From contig JAFTRN010000057.1 of the NCBI GenBank assembly GCA_017462265.1, positions 33,694-97,693 on the forward strand: a stretch of DNA of 64,000 nt, in the 5' to 3' direction. A program made the position numbers and the translations under genes. Under the pieces are notes generated by a model. That model had not been told where the DNA came from, ran no database searches, and saw nothing but the letters and a program-made list of their open reading frames with translations. This stretch comes from Coprobacter sp. GTDB lineage: Bacteria; Bacteroidota; Bacteroidia; Bacteroidales; UBA11471. How positions within the stretch are numbered: position 1 is the first letter of the stretch; each line of letters starts with the position of its first letter. Below, in pieces: positions 26,546-33,107 of this stretch.

Positions 26546-28525
26546 TTAAAGTTCATCGAGATCCACCTCTATTTTGGCAATTTTGGCACTCAATCGCAAC
26601 TGCAAATATTGGGTATCGCGCAGTGTACCCGATTTCAAGCCTTCGGCCAAGTCGCCTTGTACGCGCCATTTTATATGGGTGAGCGATTTCAAGGCTTCGG
26701 CCTCGGTCTCGTTCAGTTTTATCACTATCTTGTCGGTCGATGGCGTGGGGTTGTCGAGACTTGTATCGGTGGTACCGGCAATGATACCGGCTCCGCTCTC
26801 ATCGCTATCCAGTATCTCCACGGTCACGTTGCGCAATACACGATATTTGCGACCGGAGTCCTCATCGGTCACAATATCTTCGGCAGCTCCCCCCTCGGTG
26901 TCATAATCGAGTTCCTGCATCGGTACGAGGTCGAACTGCATATCGAGAGGCAACGTAGTGGTGTAACCGGCGATAATCGAGGCCTCACGAGCCGATACAT
27001 CTTGGAATATATCGTCGAGACCGCCCTCTATATCGCTGTAGCTCAAACTGAAATTCTCGCCAAACTTCAACGGCACGGTGATGTCGGCATCGATGCTGAT
27101 AACGTTCGTCTCATCGTTCAACACCACATTATGCACGGTACTTTTGTCGGTCTCGGCCGAGATATGGGCATCAAGTGTATAAGGTATTCCGGCATCGAGC
27201 AGAGCCGGCAGATTGCCCTTCACCCAGGTATAGAGGCAGTTTTCGTAATAGAAGGTCTTAGCCTCGGCATCTACCCATTCGGTCGTAGGCTCATACAGCG
27301 ATACATATATATTATTGGGTGCAGGCGTCATGCACTTGTCGGCAGCATTGTAGGCAGCCCCCTGCACATATATGGGGTCGATGGCGATGGGCGCTGATAG
27401 CATACTCTCGCCCTGCTCATCGCGAGGGTCGATAGTGAGGTGTGCCATCACCGGGATACCCATGGGGTTCACGACGCTCAACGTTATATAGGGGTTGTGC
27501 AGGTCGAGATTTATATCGTCGCTATTTAAGAAATCGGGCATAGAACCGATATTTATCGAGAACGACTCCTCAGCCGAGGCATCTACAAGGCCCGACACAC
27601 GATAGATGGTCATATCCTCGATGGTGAAATAGGTCCGCAAACTGGGCTTATCCACCAACTCTGTCGAGCCGTGCAACTCGATATTCACTATCGCGTCGCC
27701 GTGCAGATACACCTCATTGTTTATCACATCGAGTGTATTATGGTCGATTCCGGGAGTGATTACAAAGTTATTGGTACCGTCAGCACCGAGTGCTCCGCCA
27801 TATACGCCATAAATATCGAGGTGCAACTCAAATTCGCCGGTGGGTGAGGTCAGCTCAGCTATTTTCAAGTCGTGATTTTCGATAACTATCGGCGTACCGT
27901 CGTCGTTCATATCTTTCAACTCCACATAGTCGATACGGCCGGCGGGAGCCAATATCAGCATACGGGGCAACTCTATATGAAAATCTTTCAGCGTGAGCGA
28001 CATATCGGAATTGCTCGACGGCTCAAGAACCTCGGCGACAAAACGTAACGTAGCCCGCTTGGGGGTATCAAACAGAATCGTATCGATACGCAATATCTCC
28101 TTGGGAATCTCTATGTTACTGGGGTCGATGGGGGCGTGTTCCATCATCGGCACAGTGATGTGTGCCTCCACATCGCTCACACCCACAGCGATGAAACTGC
28201 GCAACTCCTCGGGCACGTCGATATAAGTGGGGTTGATTGCCGGGCTCATACCATTCACACTCTCGATGGTAAACGATGCCATAGAGGCAAATTCGGTGGT
28301 CGATGAGGCGCTTTCGGCAATGTAGTAATTGCCCTCATCATCGGTTTTCAGGTCCTCATCGTCATCGATAAGTTTCGACAGGGTGAAACGCTCCGTCTCG
28401 CCTATGGGTATGGTGACACCATTCTCGGCAAGCGTTATTTTCATGTCGATGTCTTTGTCATAAGCCATATCTACGCAACTCCACATAAGCAGAGCTGTCA
28501 ATAGAGTAAGTAACAGTTTTTTCAT
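26546..28525 (-). CDS. Large predicted lipoprotein, partner of the DUF5723 protein
   Basis: The 659-residue protein has a lipoprotein signal (LLTALLMWSC, acylated cysteine at 17) and a long beta-rich body with repeated two-strand units (LTLKDFHIELPRM, FELHLDIYGVYGG, INLDLHNPYITLSVVNP), suggesting a stack of immunoglobulin-like or LEA-like beta domains. There are no catalytic motifs. It is strongly acidic overall and probably faces the periplasm or cell surface. It lies 12 bases before the DUF5723 barrel gene; this pairing recurs in Bacteroidales as far as I recall, but the function is undescribed. Confidence 0.8.
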   Translation of the reverse strand: MKKLLLTLLTALLMWSCVDMAYDKDIDMKITLAENGVTIPIGETERFTLSKLIDDDEDLKTDDEGNYYIAESASSTTEFASMASFTIESVNGMSPAINPTYIDVPEELRSFIAVGVSDVEAHITVPMMEHAPIDPSNIEIPKEILRIDTILFDTPKRATLRFVAEVLEPSSNSDMSLTLKDFHIELPRMLILAPAGRIDYVELKDMNDDGTPIVIENHDLKIAELTSPTGEFELHLDIYGVYGGALGADGTNNFVITPGIDHNTLDVINNEVYLHGDAIVNIELHGSTELVDKPSLRTYFTIEDMTIYRVSGLVDASAEESFSINIGSMPDFLNSDDINLDLHNPYITLSVVNPMGIPVMAHLTIDPRDEQGESMLSAPIAIDPIYVQGAAYNAADKCMTPAPNNIYVSLYEPTTEWVDAEAKTFYYENCLYTWVKGNLPALLDAGIPYTLDAHISAETDKSTVHNVVLNDETNVISIDADITVPLKFGENFSLSYSDIEGGLDDIFQDVSAREASIIAGYTTTLPLDMQFDLVPMQELDYDTEGGAAEDIVTDEDSGRKYRVLRNVTVEILDSDESGAGIIAGTTDTSLDNPTPSTDKIVIKLNETEAEALKSLTHIKWRVQGDLAEGLKSGTLRDTQYLQLRLSAKIAKIEVDLDEL

Positions 28526-28603
28526 ATTATTGTAGTGTATTTCTTTTTAGAGATTAGAGGGGCGGTAAGGGGGGATTCTATCATCAACTCAAGTATTCCG
28601 GCG

Positions 28604-28611
28604 CAAAGGTA
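28604..28611 (-). promoter_or_regulatory. -7 promoter element for the lipoprotein-DUF5723 operon
   Basis: The minus-strand TACCTTTG matches TAnnTTTG exactly, 78 bases before the start codon. A convincing -33 TTTG is not present at the usual distance. Confidence 0.4.
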
Positions 28612-28690
28612 TAGTATATTTCTGAAACAGAAGTGTTTTTTTACAAAAATCCAACAATTTTAACAACGACGAGCCTCTGCTTCACAAAAC

Positions 28691-28725
28691 AGCAAAAGGG
28701 TTGGCGCGCGCCGAACCCTTTTGCT
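28691..28725 (-). terminator. Terminator after the T9SS cargo gene
   Basis: The long stem AGCAAAAGGGTT/AACCCTTTTGCT encloses the GC palindrome GGCGCGCGCC and lies 28 bases past the stop codon at 28753. It is not followed by a strong T run, so efficiency is uncertain. Confidence 0.7.
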
Positions 28726-28752
28726 AAAAGGTGTTTTTTGTGACTTACGATT

Positions 28753-29736
28753 TTATTTGATGACAAGTTTTCCGTTATCGACCACCTTACCATTCGACTC
28801 TAAGGTGAAGTTATACACTCCGCGACGCAGACGACGGGTATCAATACGCATCGATACCTCACCGGCAGGTACCGGTTGCACACTTACAACCTGACCGGCC
28901 ATGTTGGAAATGACAAGGCGACGCACATCGTCAGATGCGGCCGTCTCCACGGTCACAACATCGCTTGTCGATGCCAAGGTGGGAAACACCTTCATCGCCG
29001 ATGCCGTATTAGCAACTTGTTGTACCGCCCCGGTCTCAGAATCGAGAGAGTAAATGTAATTATAATATCTTTCGTCAATATATACCTCTGATGCAAACAG
29101 ATATTTTTTATCATTAATTATCCATACCTCCCACCTATCCGGCACTGCGCTTATAGATAATGTAGCGATTATTGCCCCTTCTTCCGAAATTATTTCCATA
29201 CCTTTTATCTCATTGTCTTTATCGATACGATATTTATGAATCTCCCCACTGGCATCATATTCTAAAATAGTAGTATCTATAATAGGTTCTGTTATATATC
29301 TAAAGACTTCATATTTATCATCATTATTAAACAAATTTTGTGTCATATATAGATATTGATCTTCCAGATTAAGCCCATTATCATAATTATAATAAATTGC
29401 TTCTTCTACTTGAATAGAAAGAGGATTTGACTCCCATTGGTCAACTATTTCCCATTCTCTATTTTCATTGCGTTCCCAAATTTGGTAACCTTCAGGTTGC
29501 ACATTCGTCTGAATAGTAAATTCTCTGTCAATCTCAAAGTTCTCATTGAATAGTGTGTAAATTACTGAAGAGCCATCTGCCCGATATGTATAAGGTGTTG
29601 TTTTATTTTCGGCCGATAAATATTTAGGTAGAACAAGACAATCGTCGCTCGATCGTTGTGAATAGATTAAATTTTGGCCATTTGAAAGGCTAATTGCTCC
29701 TAATACAAGGACGAATAATAGTAGAAATTTTTTCAT
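28753..29736 (-). CDS. Secreted protein with C-terminal T9SS type A sorting domain
   Basis: I start the protein at 29736 (MKKFLLLFVLVLGAISL, a signal peptide), giving 327 residues; the longer frame to 29811 adds 25 residues that do not fit a signal. The N-terminal ~230 residues are rich in Tyr, Glu, Asn and Ile and match no family I recognise. The last ~80 residues (MKVFPTLASTSDVV, RLVISNMAGQVV, RRGVYNFTLESNGKVVDNGKLVIK) form a typical T9SS type A sorting domain for export and surface attachment. Base composition shifts sharply near 29040: the cargo part is A/T-rich while the sorting domain matches the G/C-richer chromosome, suggesting a recombined cargo cassette. Confidence 0.82.
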   Translation of the reverse strand: MKKFLLLFVLVLGAISLSNGQNLIYSQRSSDDCLVLPKYLSAENKTTPYTYRADGSSVIYTLFNENFEIDREFTIQTNVQPEGYQIWERNENREWEIVDQWESNPLSIQVEEAIYYNYDNGLNLEDQYLYMTQNLFNNDDKYEVFRYITEPIIDTTILEYDASGEIHKYRIDKDNEIKGMEIISEEGAIIATLSISAVPDRWEVWIINDKKYLFASEVYIDERYYNYIYSLDSETGAVQQVANTASAMKVFPTLASTSDVVTVETAASDDVRRLVISNMAGQVVSVQPVPAGEVSMRIDTRRLRRGVYNFTLESNGKVVDNGKLVIK

Positions 29737-29949
29737 AACGTATAATTTTTTAGTTTGTAAAATTTCTGCAAAAATAAGTAATATGACAAGATTACAAAAA
29801 CATTCTTTCAAAAAATTTTGTTATCGTTACCAAAACACCCGATAAAGAATCCTCTCTTCGGCCTGTCTCGCCCTACGATAGTGGCCCCGACCGGCAAAAC
29901 GTAGGGTCGCTTGGACCAATACCATTTTGCAGGATTGTGACCTCCCTGC

Positions 29950-29978
29950 CGTAGGGACGCACGGTTCGTGCGTCCGTG
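29950..29978. repeat. Palindromic intergenic repeat with perfect hairpin
   Basis: The sequence GGGACGCACG, GTT, CGTGCGTCCG forms a near-perfect 9-10-bp stem. It lies in the 415-bp gap before the HAD gene, which otherwise holds short G/C-rich segments unlike its surroundings. Similar hairpins occur in other Bacteroidales genomes as far as I recall. Confidence 0.55.
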
Positions 29979-30001
29979 GGAAATTGAGCGCTCCTCATAC
30001 A

Positions 30002-30030
30002 CCCCGCATTGCGTTCGCCTACCGGCTCAC
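30002..30030 (-). repeat. Left arm of a 29-bp perfect inverted repeat flanking the HAD gene
   Basis: The 29 bases starting CCCCGCATTGCGTTCGCC and ending GGCTCAC are the exact reverse complement of 30968-30996. The arms lie 938 bp apart and enclose the HAD phosphatase gene. The sequence belongs to repeat family 2 (AGCCCCGTATAAG...GCAATGCGGGG). Confidence 0.85.
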
Positions 30031-30117
30031 GTATACGGAACCGGGAAATCAAATGTTTACATAGATTTCGAAAATCTTTATCAGACACCGATGATTATAT
30101 TCCTACCGATTTTTGAG

Positions 30118-30125
30118 TATCTTTG
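30118..30125 (+). promoter_or_regulatory. -7 promoter element for the HAD gene
   Basis: TATCTTTG matches TAnnTTTG exactly, 26 bases before the ATG at 30152. It overlaps the extra upstream in-frame ATG at 30113, which supports the later start. No clear -33 TTTG. Confidence 0.55.
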
Positions 30126-30151
30126 CACAAATAATAAGACACAGAAACGTT

Positions 30152-30778
30152 ATGATCAAAACTATAATATTCGACTTCGGCGGAGTGGTAGTACCCATCT
30201 CGCGCGACAAAGCGGTGAAAGCTTTCGAACAAATAGGACTTACCGACGCCGATACCCGGCTCGACAAATACCACCAAACGGGTATATTCCAAGACCTCGA
30301 GGAGGGACGCCTCTCGGCCGACGAGTTCCGCTCGGAACTCAGCACGCTGTGCGGTCGCCCACTCACCTACGACGAGGTGCGCACGGCATGGTTAGGATTT
30401 TTCACCGGGGTAGATGAGCGCATCATCGACTACATAGCCGCTCTGCGAGAGCGTTACCAAGTGTTCATTCTCAGCAACACCAACCCCTACGTCATGTCGT
30501 GGGCTTGCAGTCCCGCCCTATCGACATCAGGGCGCAGTCTGCGCGACCTGGCGCACCGCCTATACCTTTCCTATGAGATAGGCTGCACCAAGCCCGCACC
30601 CGAGATTTTCGAATATATGTTGCGCGACAGCGGTATCAATCCTGCCGAGGCTCTCTTTATCGACGACGGCGCCGGCAACACCGCCCGAGGTGCCGAGTAC
30701 GGACTGCATACCTTCACCCCCGAGAACGGAAGCGACTGGCGCGCCGACCTCACCACCCTCCTGCAACAATTGGCTTAG
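30152..30778 (+). CDS. HAD-superfamily phosphatase (YihX/epoxide-hydrolase-like, IA variant 3)
   Basis: The 208-residue protein has motif I DFGGVVV (residues 7-13, with the canonical second Asp replaced by Gly as in this HAD subgroup's DxGG form), motif II ILSNTN, motif III lysine in CTKPAPEIFEYML and motif IV IDDGAGN. Such enzymes dephosphorylate small sugars or flavins in the cytoplasm; the substrate is unknown. I choose the ATG at 30152 because the upstream ATG at 30113 lies in the promoter. The stop codon overlaps the first bases of a family 1 inverted-repeat element, and the gene is bracketed by 29-bp inverted repeats. Confidence 0.88.
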   Translation: MIKTIIFDFGGVVVPISRDKAVKAFEQIGLTDADTRLDKYHQTGIFQDLEEGRLSADEFRSELSTLCGRPLTYDEVRTAWLGFFTGVDERIIDYIAALRERYQVFILSNTNPYVMSWACSPALSTSGRSLRDLAHRLYLSYEIGCTKPAPEIFEYMLRDSGINPAEALFIDDGAGNTARGAEYGLHTFTPENGSDWRADLTTLLQQLA

Positions 30779-30827
30779 AAGCTGTTTAAAATTTTCTTGA
30801 AAAAATTATTACGGCTTCAAAAAAAAC
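30777..30827 (-). repeat. Family 1 inverted-repeat element, interrupted copy (first part)
   Basis: AGAAGCTGTTTAAAATTTTC begins within the HAD stop codon and continues with TTACGGCTTC and an A run. This is the reverse orientation of the right end of the 336-bp copy (56665-57000). The copy is broken at 30827, and its continuation (CAAAGTTTCGG) appears 382 bp later at 31218. Confidence 0.8.
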
Positions 30828-30828
30828 T

Positions 30829-31209
30829 ATTGGTGTCCGATAAAACTTTTCAAAACCCATATAACCAATTGATGTAAATGGGTTTATGAAGCAAAATAAA
30901 AAGCAGGGCTTGTATTTGTATCAAAAAAGATTGCCGTTAGGTAATCGATTAGTACAGCCCCGTATAAGTGAGCCGGTAGGCGAACGCAATGCGGGGAATA
31001 TGTCGTGTATGTATAATCAATGCCTTTAGGTATTGGACCACATATTAATATGATTATCATTATAGTCCGATACCTATGGCATCGCAATTTCTTCATCAAT
31101 CTTACCCCGCATTGCGCCGATAAATCGGCTTATACGGGGCTGGAACATCTTATGCCTACGGCATAATGAAAATCCAAAACTATATGTTGTATTTTTATCG
31201 GACACTAAT
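30829..31209. mobile_element. 381-bp palindromic MITE-like element with terminal inverted repeats (family 2)
   Basis: The ends are ATTGGTGTCCGATAAAA and, inverted, ATTAGTGTCCGATAAAA: 16 of 17 bases match. The 9-bp sequence AAAAAAAAC flanks both sides (30819-30827 and 31210-31218), which fits a target-site duplication. Inside, arms AGCCCCGTATAAG..GCAATGCGGGG (30957-30996) and their inverse (31109-31139) plus a second nested pair (around 31021-31082, GGTATTGGAC/GTCCGATACC) make the element a large imperfect palindrome. It has no meaningful open frame. TIR length and a 9-bp duplication resemble IS4-type elements, so a non-autonomous relative is plausible; that is inference. Confidence 0.75.
30968..30996 (+). 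repeat. Right arm of the 29-bp inverted repeat flanking the HAD gene
   Basis: Exact reverse complement of 30002-30030. This arm is internal to the 381-bp palindromic element, so the left arm at 30002 may be a relic of another copy of the same element. Confidence 0.85.
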
Positions 31210-31236
31210 AAAAAAAACAAAGTTTCGGATTCTTAA
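31210..31236 (-). repeat. Family 1 inverted-repeat element, continuation after the insertion
   Basis: AAAAAAAACAAAGTTTCGG then ATTCTTAA matches the segment of the 336-bp family 1 copy that directly follows the point where 30777-30827 stops. It breaks off next to the hipA remnant, so the far end of this copy is lost. Confidence 0.65.
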
Positions 31237-31643
31237 TCTCTCCGGGGAAATGTTTGCGCTATAGCATGGCGGATTGTATGATATTCCGCATCGCCTCTAT
31301 CGTTTTTTCGGCCTCGCCCCGTAGTTCCGACTATCGCCAAGCGGTCGAGTAGCGACAGGGTATGTGGGTTGATACCTTTTTGTTGCAAATACCTATCCAT
31401 CACCAGTCCCCCCCAACCATCGGGTAACGAGTCGTCGAATACACCAAATCCCCCCTCAAACGGACGTGGACGAGCTACAAATATTTTATTTTGTAATGGT
31501 AGTTCAAACGGAGATATCGAAAATCCCTCACGAAGCCACTCGGGCGTATACTCAAAAACACACAATCGGTCTCGGTTCAGCGCCAAGCGTCCCACCGAGC
31601 GATTGTCATAAAGCACCTCTATTTGCTTCACTGCGGTATTCAT
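31233..31643 (-). pseudogene. HipA-like kinase remnant (N-terminal subdomain only)
   Basis: The 136-codon frame begins as a normal HipA N-terminal subdomain (VLYDNRSVGRLALN, FGVFDDSLPDGWGGLVMDR, LLDRLAIVGTTG) but departs after residue about 111 into an unrelated tail. The entire kinase core, normally another ~280 residues with the ATP site and catalytic Asp, is missing. One frame over, the same DNA (31259 to about 31312) encodes GEAEKTIEAMRNIIQSAML followed by a stop, which looks like an authentic HipA C-terminus. I infer a large internal deletion that left the two ends joined out of frame. The hipB-like gene overlaps its start by 4 bases. Confidence 0.75.
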
Positions 31644-31954
31644 TTTCTCTTTCCTCTTTTGCGGGTTACTGATTGCTCGGCCAGCACCTCATCAAACGAA
31701 CTGTATTGTCGTTGCGAAAACAACGCTTCGAAATCACCCAGCGCATTCAGCGCCACTCCTATCGACAAGAGATTCCGCAGCGAAATCTCTCCCGTCTGCT
31801 CGAACCTACGATAGGTGGCAAATTTCATTCCGGCCCTCGTAGCCAGCCCTTCCCGAGTAAGATTTAACTCCAATCGTCGGGCCTTCACCTTTTCCGCAAT
31901 CTGCCGGGCTATTTCACCGGGCGTGGAAATATTAAGGAATAATATTTTGTTCAT
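31640..31954 (-). CDS. HipB-like helix-turn-helix antitoxin/regulator
   Basis: The 104-residue protein has an XRE-type helix-turn-helix (about residues 20-75, LNLTREGLATRAGMKFATYRRFEQTG) and a basic tail (TRKRGKRK). Its last codons overlap the start of the hipA-like frame (ATGA-type overlap), the standard hipBA arrangement in which HipB neutralises the HipA kinase and represses the operon. Here it appears intact while its toxin partner is truncated, leaving an orphan repressor. Confidence 0.85.
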   Translation of the reverse strand: MNKILFLNISTPGEIARQIAEKVKARRLELNLTREGLATRAGMKFATYRRFEQTGEISLRNLLSIGVALNALGDFEALFSQRQYSSFDEVLAEQSVTRKRGKRK

Positions 31955-31997
31955 TAATGCCGTTTTTAGAGATTAAAGTATATTATATTATTCGTTA

Positions 31998-32027
31998 CAA
32001 AGATAATATTCTTTTTCTAAAAACAAA
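31998..32027 (-). promoter_or_regulatory. Promoter for the hipB-hipA remnant
   Basis: Minus strand TTTG (32024-32027), 18 bases, TATCTTTG (31998-32005), 44 bases before the hipB start codon. HipB proteins normally repress their own promoter; I could not define operators. Confidence 0.6.
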
Positions 32028-32075
32028 CTACATCAAGCCCCGTTTTTTCTACACGACAGAGGGGTATCGATAGGG

Positions 32076-32708
32076 TTATCTTTCGGTGGGGGGATCGTCG
32101 TCGGAGCGGCCCAATATGGGCAGACTGATGCGGTATTTTACGGCAAGTATGCGAGTGACAAACACCGCGGAACCGCCCACTATCTGGCAAGCGTAGGGTT
32201 CAAGCGACACGAGCGAGCATAGCCAATAGGTCAATCCGCCCACAACGCATGCCACGGCATAAATCTCCTTACGGAATATAAGAGGTATCTCGTTGATGAG
32301 CACATCGCGTATCACACCACCGGCGGCACCGGTGAGACTACCCATGATTATCGCTACCCAGAAGGGAAACCCCAACTCCACACTCTTGCCCACACCCACC
32401 ACCGTAAACAGGGCGAGACCTATGGTATCGAATATGAAGAAAGTGATGTCCATACGCACCAGCCGACGATCGAACACGATGACACAAAGCAACGCCACCG
32501 CCGTACAACAGAGATACATGGGGTCGGTCATCCACACCGGCGTCACACCCAGCAACAGATCACGAATGGTACCGCCTCCGATAGCCGTGGCAAAGCCCAC
32601 AACGTAAGCACCGAACCAGTCGAATCGCTTGGCCGAAGCCATACGTATGCCACTGATGGCAAAGGCAAACGTACCGATGAAGTCTAATATCTGAACAAAT
32701 GAAATCAC
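32076..32708 (-). CDS. TRIC-type (UPF0126/YadS) cation channel family membrane protein
   Basis: The 210-residue protein has seven predicted membrane spans built from an internal duplication: GTFAFAISGIRMA and GGGTIRDLLLG in the first half are echoed by GAAGGVIRDVLINE in the second. This is the signature of the UPF0126/TRIC superfamily, whose bacterial members form homotrimeric potassium-permeable channels. Directly upstream on the same strand lie two tiny membrane-peptide genes; the nearer one stops 28 bases before this start codon, so co-transcription is possible. Confidence 0.9.
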   Translation of the reverse strand: MISFVQILDFIGTFAFAISGIRMASAKRFDWFGAYVVGFATAIGGGTIRDLLLGVTPVWMTDPMYLCCTAVALLCVIVFDRRLVRMDITFFIFDTIGLALFTVVGVGKSVELGFPFWVAIIMGSLTGAAGGVIRDVLINEIPLIFRKEIYAVACVVGGLTYWLCSLVSLEPYACQIVGGSAVFVTRILAVKYRISLPILGRSDDDPPTER

Positions 32709-32736
32709 GGTGATTTGTTACATAATTTGCACTATG

Positions 32737-32844
32737 TTAATATTTAAAGTACGTATATATTAATACTGCAAGCCAAAATATAAAATAAGAGGCAATGCAG
32801 ATTAATATAACCGCTAAAGCAATTTTTATAACCTTATCTATCAT
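32737..32844 (-). CDS. Tiny single-span membrane peptide, 35 residues, tandem copy 1
   Basis: The frame starts at 32844 and encodes MIDKVIKIALAVILICIASY followed by FIFWLAVLIYTYFKY: a short charged start (D3, K4, K7), a hydrophobic span of about 20-25 residues and a Tyr/Phe-rich end. The adjacent copy at 32884-32994 encodes the same first 11 residues with conservative changes after, and the start codons are exactly 150 bp apart. A TAAATTTG motif lies 5 bases before the ATG. Because the two copies differ mostly by conservative or C-terminal changes while the frame stays open in both, I consider coding likely. I recognise no family. Confidence 0.5.
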   Translation of the reverse strand: MIDKVIKIALAVILICIASYFIFWLAVLIYTYFKY

Positions 32845-33017
32845 ACCACAAATTTAAGTATTTTTTCTTTAACCTGTATTATGTTAAAAATCTGTAGTCA
32901 TTGTCATAATTAACACAGCAAGGCCACAAACAAAATAAAGGGCAATGCAGATTAATATAATCGCTAAAGCAATTTTTATAACCTTATCTATCATACCGCA
33001 AATCTAAGTATTTTTTA
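32792..33017. repeat. Tandem ~150-bp duplication carrying the two membrane-peptide genes
   Basis: The ~77 bases at 32792-32868 recur at 32942-33017 with few differences (both begin GCAATGCAGATTAATATAA and run through CTTATCTATCATACC). The 5' ends of the two peptide genes and their upstream DNA are the conserved part; the 3' ends have diverged. Confidence 0.85.
32884..32994 (-). CDS. Tiny single-span membrane peptide, 36 residues, tandem copy 2
   Basis: The frame starts at 32994 and encodes MIDKVIKIALAIILICIALY followed by FVCGLAVLIMTMTTDF. The N-terminal 20 residues differ from copy 1 only by V12I and S19L, while the C-terminus differs more. A TAGATTTG motif lies 5 bases before the ATG, as in copy 1. 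Both frames are hydrophobic with a positive N-terminal side. The order on the minus strand is GNAT-like gene, copy 2, copy 1, TRIC-like channel. A type I toxin or a small regulatory subunit are the two ideas that fit best; neither is shown. Confidence 0.5.
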   Translation of the reverse strand: MIDKVIKIALAIILICIALYFVCGLAVLIMTMTTDF

Positions 33018-33067
33018 AAATGTATTCTGTCACTTTACCCCTGTTAGATAAAGTTGTTTGCAATGAG

Positions 33068-33090
33068 ACTAATTGTCCTCAGACAATAGT
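33068..33090. other. Small hairpin after the acetyltransferase gene
   Basis: ATTGTC-CTCA-GACAAT with an extension ACT/AGT (one bulged A) lies just past the stop codon at 33108. No T run follows, so it is not a clear terminator. Confidence 0.35.
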
Positions 33091-33107
33091 TCGGTGCAAC
33101 ACCCTGA

